Below, piece by piece: positions 1 through 8,776 of a DNA stretch of 64,000 bases. Source of the DNA: Pedobacter sp. Leaf41 (GTDB lineage: Bacteria > Bacteroidota > Bacteroidia > Sphingobacteriales > Sphingobacteriaceae); the NCBI RefSeq assembly GCF_001422545.1, contig NZ_LMLE01000011.1, positions 1-64,000 on the forward strand. The letters run 5' to 3'. Numbering within the stretch: position 1 is the first letter of the stretch; the number at the start of each line of letters is the position of its first letter. The translations under genes and the position numbers were made by a program. Below the pieces are notes generated by a model. That model had not been told where the DNA came from. It made no database searches and saw only the letters and a program-made list of their open reading frames with translations.

Positions 1-27
1 GTGGGAGAGTAGGTCGGTGCCAAATCT
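1..27 (+). rRNA. rrf: 5S ribosomal RNA, 3' end only
   Basis: The window opens with the bases that close Bacteroidota 5S rRNA genes (GTGGGAGAGTAGGTCGGTGCC followed by AAATC, given here as 20 + tail). Only the last ~27 nt are present; the rest of the rRNA operon lies to the left. A terminator hairpin follows immediately, which fits the end of an rRNA operon. The exact 3' end is approximate. Confidence 0.85.
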
Positions 28-53
28 TAAAGCCCAAACAGGGCATTAGCGAG

Positions 54-91
54 AACCCCTTCAGCAACAGCTGATGGGGTTTCTTCGTTTA
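54..91 (+). terminator. rRNA operon terminator
   Basis: The stem AACCCCTTCAGC / GCTGATGGGGTT has 12 positions with one mismatch and a 4-nt loop (AACA), and is followed by the T-rich TTTCTTCGTTT. It sits about 30 nt after the 5S 3' end, as expected for the end of an rRNA operon. Confidence 0.85.
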
Positions 92-539
92 AAACGGTTT
101 CTGTTATTCAAGGGGAGAGAACAATAAAGAGCAGGGAACGGAGAGCAACTGTCTTTAAAGAGATGCTACTATTGCTAATTGGGTTTCATGGCTACATCAA
201 TCCCAGATCTTTCTGGATCTTATTGAACCATATAGGAATATAGGTCATATAGCTGGGTGAACCTGGTTTTGTATACCTGCGGGAACGCAGTCCCGGCCTA
301 TGAACCACCTTCCCTGGGTTTGATAAACCCGATGGTAGAAAATCCTTTTTGTACCGCTGCCGCTCAAAACCGATAGACCCCAAAACAAAAAGATTGAAGA
401 GACAGCGGGGCTGAAGGAGAAATGAAATGCTAACAATCATTTTCAAATACTATATTGAAATCTGTTAAAAAATGTAAAATGTATAGCCCACAAGGCAATA
501 AAAACGTATTATTGTAGTATTACGTACACTCTATTTATC
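92..539. other. intergenic stretch with a likely dispersed extragenic element (about 240-425)
   Basis: No convincing gene lies between the rRNA terminator and the subtilase. Around 240-425 the sequence has a structured look: a CTGCG-GGAA-CGCAG hairpin near 280, GGTTTGATAAACCC near 316, and a segment in which AATCCTTTTTG and CAAAAAGATTG flank a short middle part, followed by CAGCGGGGCTGAAG. I recall similar intergenic blocks after rRNA, tRNA and other genes in Sphingobacteriaceae, but cannot verify this. Two overlapping leftward reading frames here (84 and 63 codons) have no recognisable domain, and I take them as chance. Confidence 0.35.
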
Positions 540-2309
540 ATGAATAATATATCCAATAAATTAGTTTTATTCATTTTTTTCTACGTGTTGACTGCAAGTG
601 TTTTTGGTCAATCTAAGAACGTACAACTTCCTGCTAATTGGTACAATTTGGATTTAGCTGAAAGTGGCTATTTTGGTATTAGTGCTGAAAAAGCATACAA
701 GGAGTTATTGAAAGATAAAAAAGCTGAGCAAAATGTCATCGTTGCGGTTATTGACGGTGGGGTTGATACGAGCCATCCGGATTTAAAAAGTGTTTTGTGG
801 ACGAATAAAAAAGAGATTCCCAATAATGGTATTGATGATGACGGAAATGGATATGTTGATGATATTCATGGATGGAATTTTATAGGATCTAAAAAAGGTA
901 ATCTGGAATTTGATAATTTGGAACTTGTAAGACTCCTAAAAATTTATGCTCCAAAATACCAATCTACCACTAATCTTACTCCTTTAGATAGCGCACAAAA
1001 AGAAGAATATAAGCTGTATAAAAAAATGGTTGGCGATTTCGGAAAAAAATATGAAGATGCCAGCAAAACGTTTTCCGTTTTAATTGCCATTAATAAGGTT
1101 TTGGATTCGGTATCAATGGTAAGTAAGAAGAAAATTCCATCCTACGAGGACATCGAGAAATATAAAGCTGATGATGAAACGGAGGAACAAGTCAAAACCA
1201 TTATCAGAAAAGGCTCAAAAGAAGACGGGAGTTTTGAGAAATTTTATAAAAGTATTAAAGATGGGTATAAGCAATATGACGCGATGCTCAAATATAATCT
1301 TAATCCTAAATACGATGTTAGAGCTGAATTGGTAGGAGATGACTATACTAATTCTCATCAAAGAAACTATGGTAATAGCGATGTAAAGGGGCCAGATGCC
1401 TTTCATGGTACACATGTATCTGGAATTATTGGTTCCGATCGTTCAAATTCTTTGGGCATTATGGGGGTGGCAAATAGTGTAAGTATTATGGCAATTAGAG
1501 TAGTGCCTACTGGCGATGAGCGTGATAAGGATGTGGCTAATGGAATCAGATATGCGGTAGATAATGGTGCCAGAGTAATTAACATGAGCTTCGGAAAAGC
1601 CTACAAATGGGATAAAAAGATTGTAGATGAAGCAGTGAAATATGCCGAAACCAAAGGGGTTTTGTTGGTACACGCCGCTGGGAATGATAACCAAAACAAT
1701 GATATCGAAGAAAATTTTCCAAATAAATATTTTGAGAGCAAGGAAGCTGAAGCCTATAAAGAAGCCCATAAAAAACCTGCCAAGCCAGATTTTGTACCAC
1801 TTTCAAGAACTAATCAAAGTAGCGGAATTGGGGGAATGGCACCTTCGATAGGGAGAATGCCTGAAGGCAAAGCAATTCCCTTAGATACCGCAAAGTTTGC
1901 TCTCCCGCATTCCAATAATTGGATTGAAGTAGGTGCAAGTTCCTACAAAGATGATGAAAACTTGAAAGCAAGTTTTTCAAATTATGGAAGACATACTGTA
2001 GACGTTTTTGCTCCTGGATTTTTAATCAATTCTACTATTCCTGAAGGGAAATATGAAGAGGCTGATGGAACAAGTATGGCTGCCCCGGTGGTGTCAGGTC
2101 TTGCGGCACTAATTATAAGTTATTATCCGCATTTAACTCCTGCACAGGTACGAGAAATCATTATGAAATCGGTTTCGCCAGTGGTGCACAAAGTGAAATA
2201 TAAAGATATTAAGGGTGACAATGTTCGTGCTATGTTTAGCGAAATTTGCGTAAGTGGTGGAATAGTTAATGCTTACAATGCGTTGAAATTAGCAGAGACC
2301 TATAAATAG
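540..2309 (+). CDS. secreted S8 family serine peptidase (subtilase)
   Basis: Subtilisin-type protease of 589 residues. An N-terminal signal peptide (about 1-23, ending VFGQ) points to export. The catalytic triad is visible: Asp72 in AVIDGGVDTSHPDL, His292 in FHGTHVSGIIG and Ser512 in DGTSMAAPVVSG. The oxyanion Asn region HAAGNDNQNN is also present. A spacer of some 200 residues separates the Asp and His blocks, longer than in classical subtilisins but common in Bacteroidota members that carry an insert there. No C-terminal sorting domain is seen, so it is probably periplasmic or cell-surface. It is a single gene, convergent with the deacetylase that follows. The substrate is unknown. Confidence 0.93.
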   Translation: MNNISNKLVLFIFFYVLTASVFGQSKNVQLPANWYNLDLAESGYFGISAEKAYKELLKDKKAEQNVIVAVIDGGVDTSHPDLKSVLWTNKKEIPNNGIDDDGNGYVDDIHGWNFIGSKKGNLEFDNLELVRLLKIYAPKYQSTTNLTPLDSAQKEEYKLYKKMVGDFGKKYEDASKTFSVLIAINKVLDSVSMVSKKKIPSYEDIEKYKADDETEEQVKTIIRKGSKEDGSFEKFYKSIKDGYKQYDAMLKYNLNPKYDVRAELVGDDYTNSHQRNYGNSDVKGPDAFHGTHVSGIIGSDRSNSLGIMGVANSVSIMAIRVVPTGDERDKDVANGIRYAVDNGARVINMSFGKAYKWDKKIVDEAVKYAETKGVLLVHAAGNDNQNNDIEENFPNKYFESKEAEAYKEAHKKPAKPDFVPLSRTNQSSGIGGMAPSIGRMPEGKAIPLDTAKFALPHSNNWIEVGASSYKDDENLKASFSNYGRHTVDVFAPGFLINSTIPEGKYEEADGTSMAAPVVSGLAALIISYYPHLTPAQVREIIMKSVSPVVHKVKYKDIKGDNVRAMFSEICVSGGIVNAYNALKLAETYK

Positions 2310-2346
2310 TTTTAATCTGCTCCTTGCAGTTTTATTTATCTATCAA

Positions 2347-3126
2347 TTACTTTTTGATGTTTCTGAGAAACTGCTGAAAAGTACCGAACGGATAGTCTTT
2401 TGATTTTAGCCACTTGATAAACTCGTCCATTCTACTCATCATTTTATCACCAGTGTTTTTACGAACATAAGCTGGAAAGCCAAATCTTTCAAAATCGTCA
2501 AGATCTGTAAATTCCCATGGGTGGAAGTAAATATTAAGGTATTTATCTTTTTTATAAGTCCAGCTGGCCAATTTCTTATAAAGGCTTAAAGGTAAATTAT
2601 GAAAGGAAAGCCAAAAGAGTGGAAACCTTACAATTGGACTTACTGAAGCCGGAATTTGTAAAACATTCTCTTCGGTATAAAATGTTCTGGAGATATGGAA
2701 ATTGTTGTACCGCCCAGGAAGGTAAGTAGGATTAATGGAAGTATTATATTGATATCCTGCTTTTCCGATCTCCTTTTCATCCACAGGCATCATTCGAGCC
2801 ATGCGATAGCCGGTGATTTCTGCACCCGATAATTCTTCCAATTTCAATTTTGATTGAAGCAAATGTTCCGGTTTGAAATCGGAATGGTAGTAACCATGAG
2901 AAGCCAATTCGTGGCCAGTTTCAACAATTCGTTTGATAAGATCTGGAATATTTTCTGCAAATGTTACGGTGCAAAAAAAAGTAGCTTTAATTTGATGTTT
3001 ATCTAATAAATCCAGAATAGCAATTGTACCCTTTCTGGAAATGGCGATTTGATCGGCAAAAGATATATCTTTTCCGTATTCAAAGGGCATATCAAATTCT
3101 TCAATATCGAAACTTAAAAGCACCAT
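2347..3126 (-). CDS. polysaccharide deacetylase family protein
   Basis: NodB-homology carbohydrate esterase-like protein of 259 residues. Visible motifs are FDIEEFD at the N-terminus (catalytic/metal Asp), ATFFCTVTFAENIP (motif 1 neighbourhood), HELASHGYYH (zinc-binding SHxxxH type motif), GYRMARM (Arg motif) and IYFHPWEF (C-terminal His motif). The layout resembles the deacetylases found in exopolysaccharide and lipid-linked glycan clusters (DUF3473-like C-terminus). It has no signal peptide and is probably cytoplasmic or membrane-associated. Its ATG overlaps the stop of the upstream glycosyltransferase by one base (TAATG), so the two are translationally coupled. It is the last gene of a leftward glycan operon. 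Confidence 0.88.
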   Translation of the reverse strand: MVLLSFDIEEFDMPFEYGKDISFADQIAISRKGTIAILDLLDKHQIKATFFCTVTFAENIPDLIKRIVETGHELASHGYYHSDFKPEHLLQSKLKLEELSGAEITGYRMARMMPVDEKEIGKAGYQYNTSINPTYLPGRYNNFHISRTFYTEENVLQIPASVSPIVRFPLFWLSFHNLPLSLYKKLASWTYKKDKYLNIYFHPWEFTDLDDFERFGFPAYVRKNTGDKMMSRMDEFIKWLKSKDYPFGTFQQFLRNIKK

Positions 3127-4058
3127 TATTTATTGGGAAGATTTGTTGAACGGATAATGTAATTTGGGCGGTTTTTAGTTTGCATAAACATTTTACCCAC
3201 GTAGATGCCGATAATACCTAAAATGATCAGTTGCAAACCACCAAAAAATACGATAGTCATGATCATTGACGCCCAGCCGGAAACTTCTACATTGTTTACA
3301 AATGCATAAATAACGTAAGGAATATAGAGTACCGAAGCCAGTGATAAGATGAAGCCTAAATAGACGGCAGAATAGAGTGGTTTAATACTAAATGAGGTAA
3401 CACCATGAAGTGCGAGGCGAAACATCTTTTTTATGGTGTATTTACTTTTTCCAGAAAAGCGTGCAGCCGGATTATATTTTATGGCGTACTGTTTAAATCC
3501 CAACCATTTTACCAATCCACGCAGAAACGGTTCGTTCTCCTGGAAATTTCTAAACACATTCACTACTTTTTGATCGAGCAGGCGAAAATCTGCTGCTCCG
3601 GGTTCTAAATCGATATCTGATAGCCAGTTTAATGTTTTATAAAATAAACTCGACGAACTGCGTTTTCCTTTTGAAAGCGTCTTATCCTCCTCACGAATGG
3701 TATAGACAACTTCGAAACCCTCTTGCCATTTTTGTAGCATTTCTGGAATCAGTTCTGGCGGATGTTGCATATCACAATCCATAGAAATTACACAATCACC
3801 GAAAGCATGGTCCATCCCTGCTTTTACTGCGAGTTGATGGCCAAAATTTCTGGAGAATTCAAGGAAAAAAACATTATCGGAAGTTGATGCATAAGCTTTG
3901 ATCTTTTCGAGCGTATGATCGGCACTTCCATCATCCACCAATATGATTTCATAATGATAATCTATTGAAGAGAAAACCTTTTTAATACTTTCTGCAATAA
4001 CAAAGATATTATCAGCTTCGTTGTAAGCCGGTATCACTATGGAAACTAATTTTCTCAT
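3126..4058 (-). CDS. glycosyltransferase family 2, polyprenyl-phosphate sugar synthase type
   Basis: GT2 enzyme of 310 residues resembling dolichyl/undecaprenyl-phosphate mannose or glucose synthases (GtrB/ArnC type). The N-terminal catalytic domain shows VSIVIPAYNEADN, ILVDDGSADHT and the DxD-type MDCDMQHPPEL. ADFRLLD and the RFSGKSKY block are typical of this subgroup. Two C-terminal transmembrane helices (about 230-252 and 265-290) place it in the inner membrane. The start ATG overlaps the stop of the upstream GT87 remnant (ATGA), and its own stop overlaps the deacetylase start. It probably transfers a sugar from a nucleotide donor to a lipid carrier that the neighbouring proteins modify or use. 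Confidence 0.9.
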   Translation of the reverse strand: MRKLVSIVIPAYNEADNIFVIAESIKKVFSSIDYHYEIILVDDGSADHTLEKIKAYASTSDNVFFLEFSRNFGHQLAVKAGMDHAFGDCVISMDCDMQHPPELIPEMLQKWQEGFEVVYTIREEDKTLSKGKRSSSSLFYKTLNWLSDIDLEPGAADFRLLDQKVVNVFRNFQENEPFLRGLVKWLGFKQYAIKYNPAARFSGKSKYTIKKMFRLALHGVTSFSIKPLYSAVYLGFILSLASVLYIPYVIYAFVNNVEVSGWASMIMTIVFFGGLQLIILGIIGIYVGKMFMQTKNRPNYIIRSTNLPNK

Positions 4059-4480
4059 TTATCGGTAGTCAAATAAGATTCAAAATTTTCTTTCAGTATC
4101 TGGAAAATAATGGTTAGCCAGATGATTATACAAGGTAGAGCTTTGAACGAATATAGACGAATAAATTCTTTTATCGCTCTTGGAAAAATGTCAGTAGGCA
4201 ATAAACCATCTGGCAATGATGCAAAAGGTGCTATAAACAATGAAAATATAGGGCCATAATGGTTACTATTGCCATACTCAGGATAATTATTATAAAGGTT
4301 CTGTAAGTCTATCGTGTGGTAATAGACATATTTAAAAATGAGATAGTTGTTATAAGAATGATGTTGGTATTGCTTGAAGCCAGCAATAATGGCCAGGAGA
4401 ACATAGACGGCAATGATACATTCTTTTTTTAGTAGAAAGCTAAAGATTTTACGTGATTTTGGGTTATTTGAATCCGCCAT
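4055..4480 (-). pseudogene. GT87-like (DUF2029) membrane glycosyltransferase, internally deleted
   Basis: About 141 residues from the ATG at 4480; a longer reading frame up to 4540 lacks a better start. The N-terminal part looks like the first membrane helix and first outer loop of GT87 mannosyltransferase-like proteins: a helix at about 14-28, then HxxYNNYLIFKYVYYHT, LQNLYNNYPEYG and NHYGPIFSLFIAPFASLP. It then jumps to a tail reading KALPCIIIWLTIIFQIL, which resembles the C-terminal end of the same family. Full-length members have nearly 400 residues and about ten helices, so the middle ~220-250 residues appear to be lost in frame. It remains coupled to the GT2 gene by an ATGA overlap. Confidence 0.6.
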
Positions 4481-4552
4481 GGTAATTAACAGCCGAAGAT
4501 AAGCATTTTTGGTAAGTGCATTATTTTCTTGAAACAGCAAATAAGAAGTAAA

Positions 4553-5365
4553 TTATTTCCAATTGCTAACCATCATTTGGTCTCCCAGGTTGATTTTACC
4601 TTCTCCTTTGTGGATAAGATTTTGACCGAACATAATCTTATTACCTTCTTTACGGTAGCTAGCTAAAGTCTTTAAGGGCTCGCCGCTTTTCATTCCTGTT
4701 TCTTGATCAACGGTAATTAAAATACATCTGGCACAAGGTTTAACGCATTGGAATTCAATTCCATTTAATGCGAATGTTTTTATACGGTCTTCCATATGTG
4801 CCTCACCACCGGTAAAAACAAAGTTAGGGCGAAATCGATTCATGTTGATGGGATCTTCAAGCTTTTGATTAAGATTATCCAGTGATGATTGCCCGATAAG
4901 CAGGCATGGATAACCATCTGCAAAACTCACGATTTCACCCTGAGCAGCATAATTTGGATCGACTTTTCTTTTTGCTGTTAAAGGCATTTTTACAAGTCTG
5001 ACTTCCATTTTCATAAAGTCAGAGAACCATTCGCTCACATTTTTACTCACTTCTACGCCGATAGAAAAATCATCCCAAATGCTAACCACAATTTCTGTAG
5101 CACTAACTTCGGATATGAGAAACGAAATTTTTATGCCCGGATCGTTTTTGTGAGAAACAATAATGGTTTCATTTTGAATTTCTACTTTAAGTAAGGCTAA
5201 TTGATGGTGCTTCCGTTGTGTAATAAAAGTTCCTTCATCATCAACAAGCATCCACCTTCTATCGTATTTTAAGCCACGATCTTCCATAATAGCCTCCTTT
5301 AAACTAACGCCACCAAGTGACTTGATTGGATAGATATATATGCCAGAAATGTATAAGTCATTCAT
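4553..5365 (-). CDS. MOSC domain protein (YcbX/mARC-like)
   Basis: MOSC protein with an N-terminal beta-barrel domain, 270 residues from the ATG at 5365. An upstream ATG at 5464 would add 33 hydrophobic residues with no counterpart in the family, so I prefer the internal start (MNDLYISGIYIYPIKSLGG). SLGG near the N-terminus and QCVKPCARCILITVD in the C-terminal half are typical; the Cys of PCARC is the presumed molybdenum-cofactor ligand. Relatives (YcbX, mARC) reduce N-hydroxylated compounds with electrons from a ferredoxin-like partner, but no electron-transfer domain or partner lies nearby. Monocistronic and divergent from the photolyase gene. Confidence 0.87.
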   Translation of the reverse strand: MNDLYISGIYIYPIKSLGGVSLKEAIMEDRGLKYDRRWMLVDDEGTFITQRKHHQLALLKVEIQNETIIVSHKNDPGIKISFLISEVSATEIVVSIWDDFSIGVEVSKNVSEWFSDFMKMEVRLVKMPLTAKRKVDPNYAAQGEIVSFADGYPCLLIGQSSLDNLNQKLEDPINMNRFRPNFVFTGGEAHMEDRIKTFALNGIEFQCVKPCARCILITVDQETGMKSGEPLKTLASYRKEGNKIMFGQNLIHKGEGKINLGDQMMVSNWK

Positions 5366-5551
5366 CCCATAAAGATAGAAAACAAAAAACCTTTTGCAGA
5401 GTAGGATAGATAATAAGCCCTGCCAATTGGTTTTTAATAATAAGTTCAGTTTAATAAATATCAAGCCGCTTGAAGATTATGAAGCAAAATTGCTGTCTAA
5501 AACTTTAGCTAAGCTGTACTGTTGTTATAGCTTCATCTTGATATATTCTTA

Positions 5552-6937
5552 ATGGCAAAACGCGGCTTGGTTTGGTTTAAAAATGATTTACGATTGCATG
5601 ATAATGAAGCCTTAACAAAGGCAGCAGAAGAATGCGATGAATTAATGTTTTGCTATTGTTTTGAAAAGTGCGATTTTGAAAAGTTGGAGCTTGGATTTCG
5701 AAGAATAGATATAGTGAGATTCAGATTTTTGGAACAATCTATTTTGGATTTAGAAAAAAAACTTGAATCGAAAGGTGGTAAATTGGTCATCGGATCCATT
5801 TCTGCGCTAGAAACTTTACCCATACTGGTAAAAGAGTATGGCATAACAGCTATTTATTCGGAAAAAGAATATGCTGATTATGAACTGAACCTGGTTAATC
5901 GCCTCACTGAAGCTTTATCAGAGGTAAAATTTCATTTTTACTGGGGCAAAACGCTTTATCATATAGATGATATTCCCTTTACGATAGCCAGGATTCCACT
6001 CACCAGTAAAGCTTACCGAATTCCCGCGGGGAAAGAAGCTGATCCACGGGCAACCCTCGGCACACCTGATAAACTAAAATCAATCACAACGATTGTAAAT
6101 CACAAATTACCTTCCTATAAAACTTTCGGATTCACTAAAAAGGAATATGACGGTGCAAAGCCTTTTGTTGAGGGTGGTGAAACGGCAGCTTTAAAAAGGT
6201 TGGAATATTATACCTTCGAATCCGAACTTTTAACTGGTTACCGCTGGAGTAGAAATAAATCGGACGGGCTAGATTACAGTTCGAAGTTTTCTCCTTATTT
6301 GGCATTAGGCTGTATTTCCGCCCGAAAAATTTATGGAAAGGTTAAAGATTACGAATCGAAGATCAAAAAAAATCAAAGTACCTGGTGGTTGGTCTTTGAG
6401 CTGGTATGGAGAGATTATTTTACTTTCAAAGCTATGCGCTTCGGTAGCAAAATTTTCAAAACCGAAGGTTATAAAAAGAAAGAATTAGAGTGGGAAAACG
6501 ACCCATTGAAGTTTAAGAAATGGTGCGATGGTGAAACGGGAATTCCCTTTATTGATGCGCACATGCGGCAATTAAACGAAACCGGATATATGAGTAATCG
6601 TGGGCGGGTAAATTGTGCCAGTTATTTTGTGCACGATTTAAAAATCGATTGGACTTGGGGTGCTGCTTATTTCGAATCGAAATTAATCGATTATGATGTA
6701 AGCTCCAATTGGATGAACTGGCATATGCAGGCATTCGAAATCTGGTATACGAACCCGGTGCACCAATCAAACAAATACAAGGCACAGGATTTTATACGCA
6801 AATGGATTCCCGAACTTTCGGACAAAAACGATATTGAAGTTTTAATCCCCTGGCAATTTGAAATTCCAGAATATGTAAAGCCAATTGAGGTTTACAAAAA
6901 GTGGGGCAGGGCAATTGGCTTGATAGAAAAACTGTAA
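5552..6937 (+). CDS. DASH-type cryptochrome / deoxyribodipyrimidine photolyase
   Basis: Flavoprotein of 461 residues. The N-terminal alpha/beta photolyase domain begins LVWFKNDLRLHDNEAL. The C-terminal FAD-binding domain shows GYRWSRNKSDGLDYSSKFSPYLALGCISAR, WWLVFELVWRDYF, TGIPFIDAHMRQLNETGYMSNRGRVNCASYFVHDL and YDVSSNWMNWHMQAF. These signatures, and especially the RxNCASYFVHDLxxDWTWGAxYFE block, match the cryptochrome-DASH subfamily, which repairs pyrimidine dimers in single-stranded DNA under blue light. The length is usual for the subfamily. It stands alone between the divergent MOSC gene and an SGNH hydrolase. Confidence 0.93.
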   Translation: MAKRGLVWFKNDLRLHDNEALTKAAEECDELMFCYCFEKCDFEKLELGFRRIDIVRFRFLEQSILDLEKKLESKGGKLVIGSISALETLPILVKEYGITAIYSEKEYADYELNLVNRLTEALSEVKFHFYWGKTLYHIDDIPFTIARIPLTSKAYRIPAGKEADPRATLGTPDKLKSITTIVNHKLPSYKTFGFTKKEYDGAKPFVEGGETAALKRLEYYTFESELLTGYRWSRNKSDGLDYSSKFSPYLALGCISARKIYGKVKDYESKIKKNQSTWWLVFELVWRDYFTFKAMRFGSKIFKTEGYKKKELEWENDPLKFKKWCDGETGIPFIDAHMRQLNETGYMSNRGRVNCASYFVHDLKIDWTWGAAYFESKLIDYDVSSNWMNWHMQAFEIWYTNPVHQSNKYKAQDFIRKWIPELSDKNDIEVLIPWQFEIPEYVKPIEVYKKWGRAIGLIEKL

Positions 6938-7013
6938 GTTTGAGGAAAGGATAATTTAGTAAGCAACCAGAAGGTGAAAACAGGTATATCTTTTAATCAA
7001 AGTTAATACGTAA

Positions 7014-7769
7014 ATGAACAAAATTTTATTGGCCCTACTGTTAGGTATCATTAGTTTTAAAAGTTTCGGCCAGCCATCAAATCTATCGCCAGAGAAACTT
7101 AAGAAACTATATCCCGAGCAAACTAACGTATCCCCTTATCACAACTCCTGGACGCAAAAGCATTTTCCAAAACGGATTAAAGAGTTTATGGAGCAGCCGC
7201 TTGAATTTGGAGAAATTGTTTTCATTGGCAATAGCATTACAGAAGCTGGTGGTGATTGGAGCAGTAAGTTTGGTATCAATCATATTCGTAATCGGGGTAT
7301 TGCAGGCGATCTATCAGATGGTGCGTTGCGACGTTTGGATGAGATTACGTATTTCAGACCTAAAGCTGTTTTTATCCTTATCGGGATTAACGATTTGTTT
7401 AATATCCACCAGTTGGAAGATAATCCTGCTTTAAAATATACCAACACCGTTCCTTCTCCGGCTTTTGTAGCCAAAAACATATTGAAAATTACAAAGCAGA
7501 TTCACCGCAAATCGCCCCTTACCAAAATCTTTGTTCGAACGCTACTCCCAACCAGAAGAGCCTTTCTTAAGCAGGACATTCTTATTTTAAACGGTCATAT
7601 TAAGCAAAATGCAACCAAGGGTTTTTATCAGCTTCTTGATCTCTATTCTGTATTTTTAGATAGCAACGGCGAGTTAGACAAAGAGTTTACAAAAGATGGT
7701 GTGCATTTAAATGATAAGGGATATCAGAAATGGGTCGCCTTTGAAAAACCACTGCTAGAACAGCTATAG
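7014..7769 (+). CDS. secreted SGNH/GDSL-type hydrolase
   Basis: Esterase/lipase-fold protein of 251 residues with a signal peptide (1-20, ending KSFGQ). The blocks of the superfamily are visible: Ser74 in FIGNSITEAGG (block I), a Gly in GIAGDLSDGAL (block II), Asn in IGINDLF (block III) and Asp/His in KDGVHLND (block V). Proteins of this kind remove acetyl or acyl groups from carbohydrates or act on small esters in the periplasm; the substrate here cannot be told. It starts about 75 bases after the photolyase stop and may be a separate unit. Confidence 0.88.
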   Translation: MNKILLALLLGIISFKSFGQPSNLSPEKLKKLYPEQTNVSPYHNSWTQKHFPKRIKEFMEQPLEFGEIVFIGNSITEAGGDWSSKFGINHIRNRGIAGDLSDGALRRLDEITYFRPKAVFILIGINDLFNIHQLEDNPALKYTNTVPSPAFVAKNILKITKQIHRKSPLTKIFVRTLLPTRRAFLKQDILILNGHIKQNATKGFYQLLDLYSVFLDSNGELDKEFTKDGVHLNDKGYQKWVAFEKPLLEQL

Positions 7770-7846
7770 CAATTCAATATTATTCGTTTCATGCACAGCC
7801 ACAATGTAGGCAGTTGAGTTAAAGGCAACGAAAGATTTTTTCTAAA

Positions 7847-8674
7847 TCAGGCTAATCTTTTCCTAAAGTCAGTAGGTGTTTGTCCTAATAATTTTTTAAC
7901 GTACCGTGTAAAAAAAGACGTGCTGCTGAAACGCATCTCCTCCGCAATCTCCGATATATTTAAGTGTCTATTTTGCAAGAGCAAAATGATTCTTTCTCTG
8001 GCATGGCTTCTTATCCAATCGGAGGCGGTGCGATCTGAATGGATTTTGCAAAGGTAGTTTAAGTATTTTGGTGTAATGTTTAATTCATTGGCATAAAGTT
8101 GTACCTCTCTTTGGGTGAGGCAATGCTGTTGCAGTAACTGGACAAACTGTTCGTAGAGCGTTCCCGTTTGCAAACTATGCCGCCGCCGCTCATATTCGTT
8201 TGCAAAGCTATGCCACATCTCTAAAATAAACAGACGCATTTGTAATTTGAGTGCTTCTTCGTAAAAGCGGTGATCGGTTTCCTGGAAACGCAGCAGGAGC
8301 CAGGTAAAGTTGTTTAATATTTTATTCTTCTCGGCTTTAGTGTTAATATCTTTAACAGGGTGTACTCTGGAATGGAGCTGTGCATTGATGCTCCATCCCT
8401 GATCGGGAACGTTATCGATCAGGAACTCTTTCTCCACGAGTAAAACCGTTGCCTTAAAACCTTTTGATACTTGAGCTATTTTCCATCTGGATTCTGCAAA
8501 CCAAAAGAGAAACTGGCCAGCTGCACAGCTCATTTGCTGATCGTTGAAAATAAAATGTAGTTTCCCACTATGGCAATACAAGTGTACATGATACTTTTTT
8601 AAAAGTTTTTGAGTCGCATCATCCATGTGCCGAAGTGATAAGGATAGAACTCTTGGAGCAGGCGTTTGTGTCAT
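7847..8674 (-). CDS. AraC family transcriptional regulator
   Basis: Protein of 275 residues. The C-terminal third (about 175-275) holds the two helix-turn-helix motifs of the AraC family: QREVQLYANELNITPKYLNYLCK with DWIRSHARERIILLLQ, then NISEIAEEMRFSSTSFFTRYVKKLLGQTPTDFRK. The N-terminal part is an AraC-type ligand-binding region of cupin type, poorly conserved. It is divergent from the acetyltransferase/cupin/CMD operon starting at 8777, with 102 bases between the starts, so it is the obvious candidate regulator of that operon. A small inverted repeat GCCA-TTAG-TGGC lies in the shared gap (about 8722). Confidence 0.9.
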   Translation of the reverse strand: MTQTPAPRVLSLSLRHMDDATQKLLKKYHVHLYCHSGKLHFIFNDQQMSCAAGQFLFWFAESRWKIAQVSKGFKATVLLVEKEFLIDNVPDQGWSINAQLHSRVHPVKDINTKAEKNKILNNFTWLLLRFQETDHRFYEEALKLQMRLFILEMWHSFANEYERRRHSLQTGTLYEQFVQLLQQHCLTQREVQLYANELNITPKYLNYLCKIHSDRTASDWIRSHARERIILLLQNRHLNISEIAEEMRFSSTSFFTRYVKKLLGQTPTDFRKRLA

Positions 8675-8776
8675 TTTTATTATTTGTATTCTAAATTAAG
8701 TAATATTTGACATTTACGGCGCCATTAGTGGCATAAATCAGAACTAAACTGGTCGGAAATTTGATGATAACAAAAG

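Noticed and set aside
192-446. Two leftward reading frames (84 and 63 codons) after the 5S rRNA
   Set aside because: No domain, low-complexity composition and overlap in two frames across a structured intergenic block.
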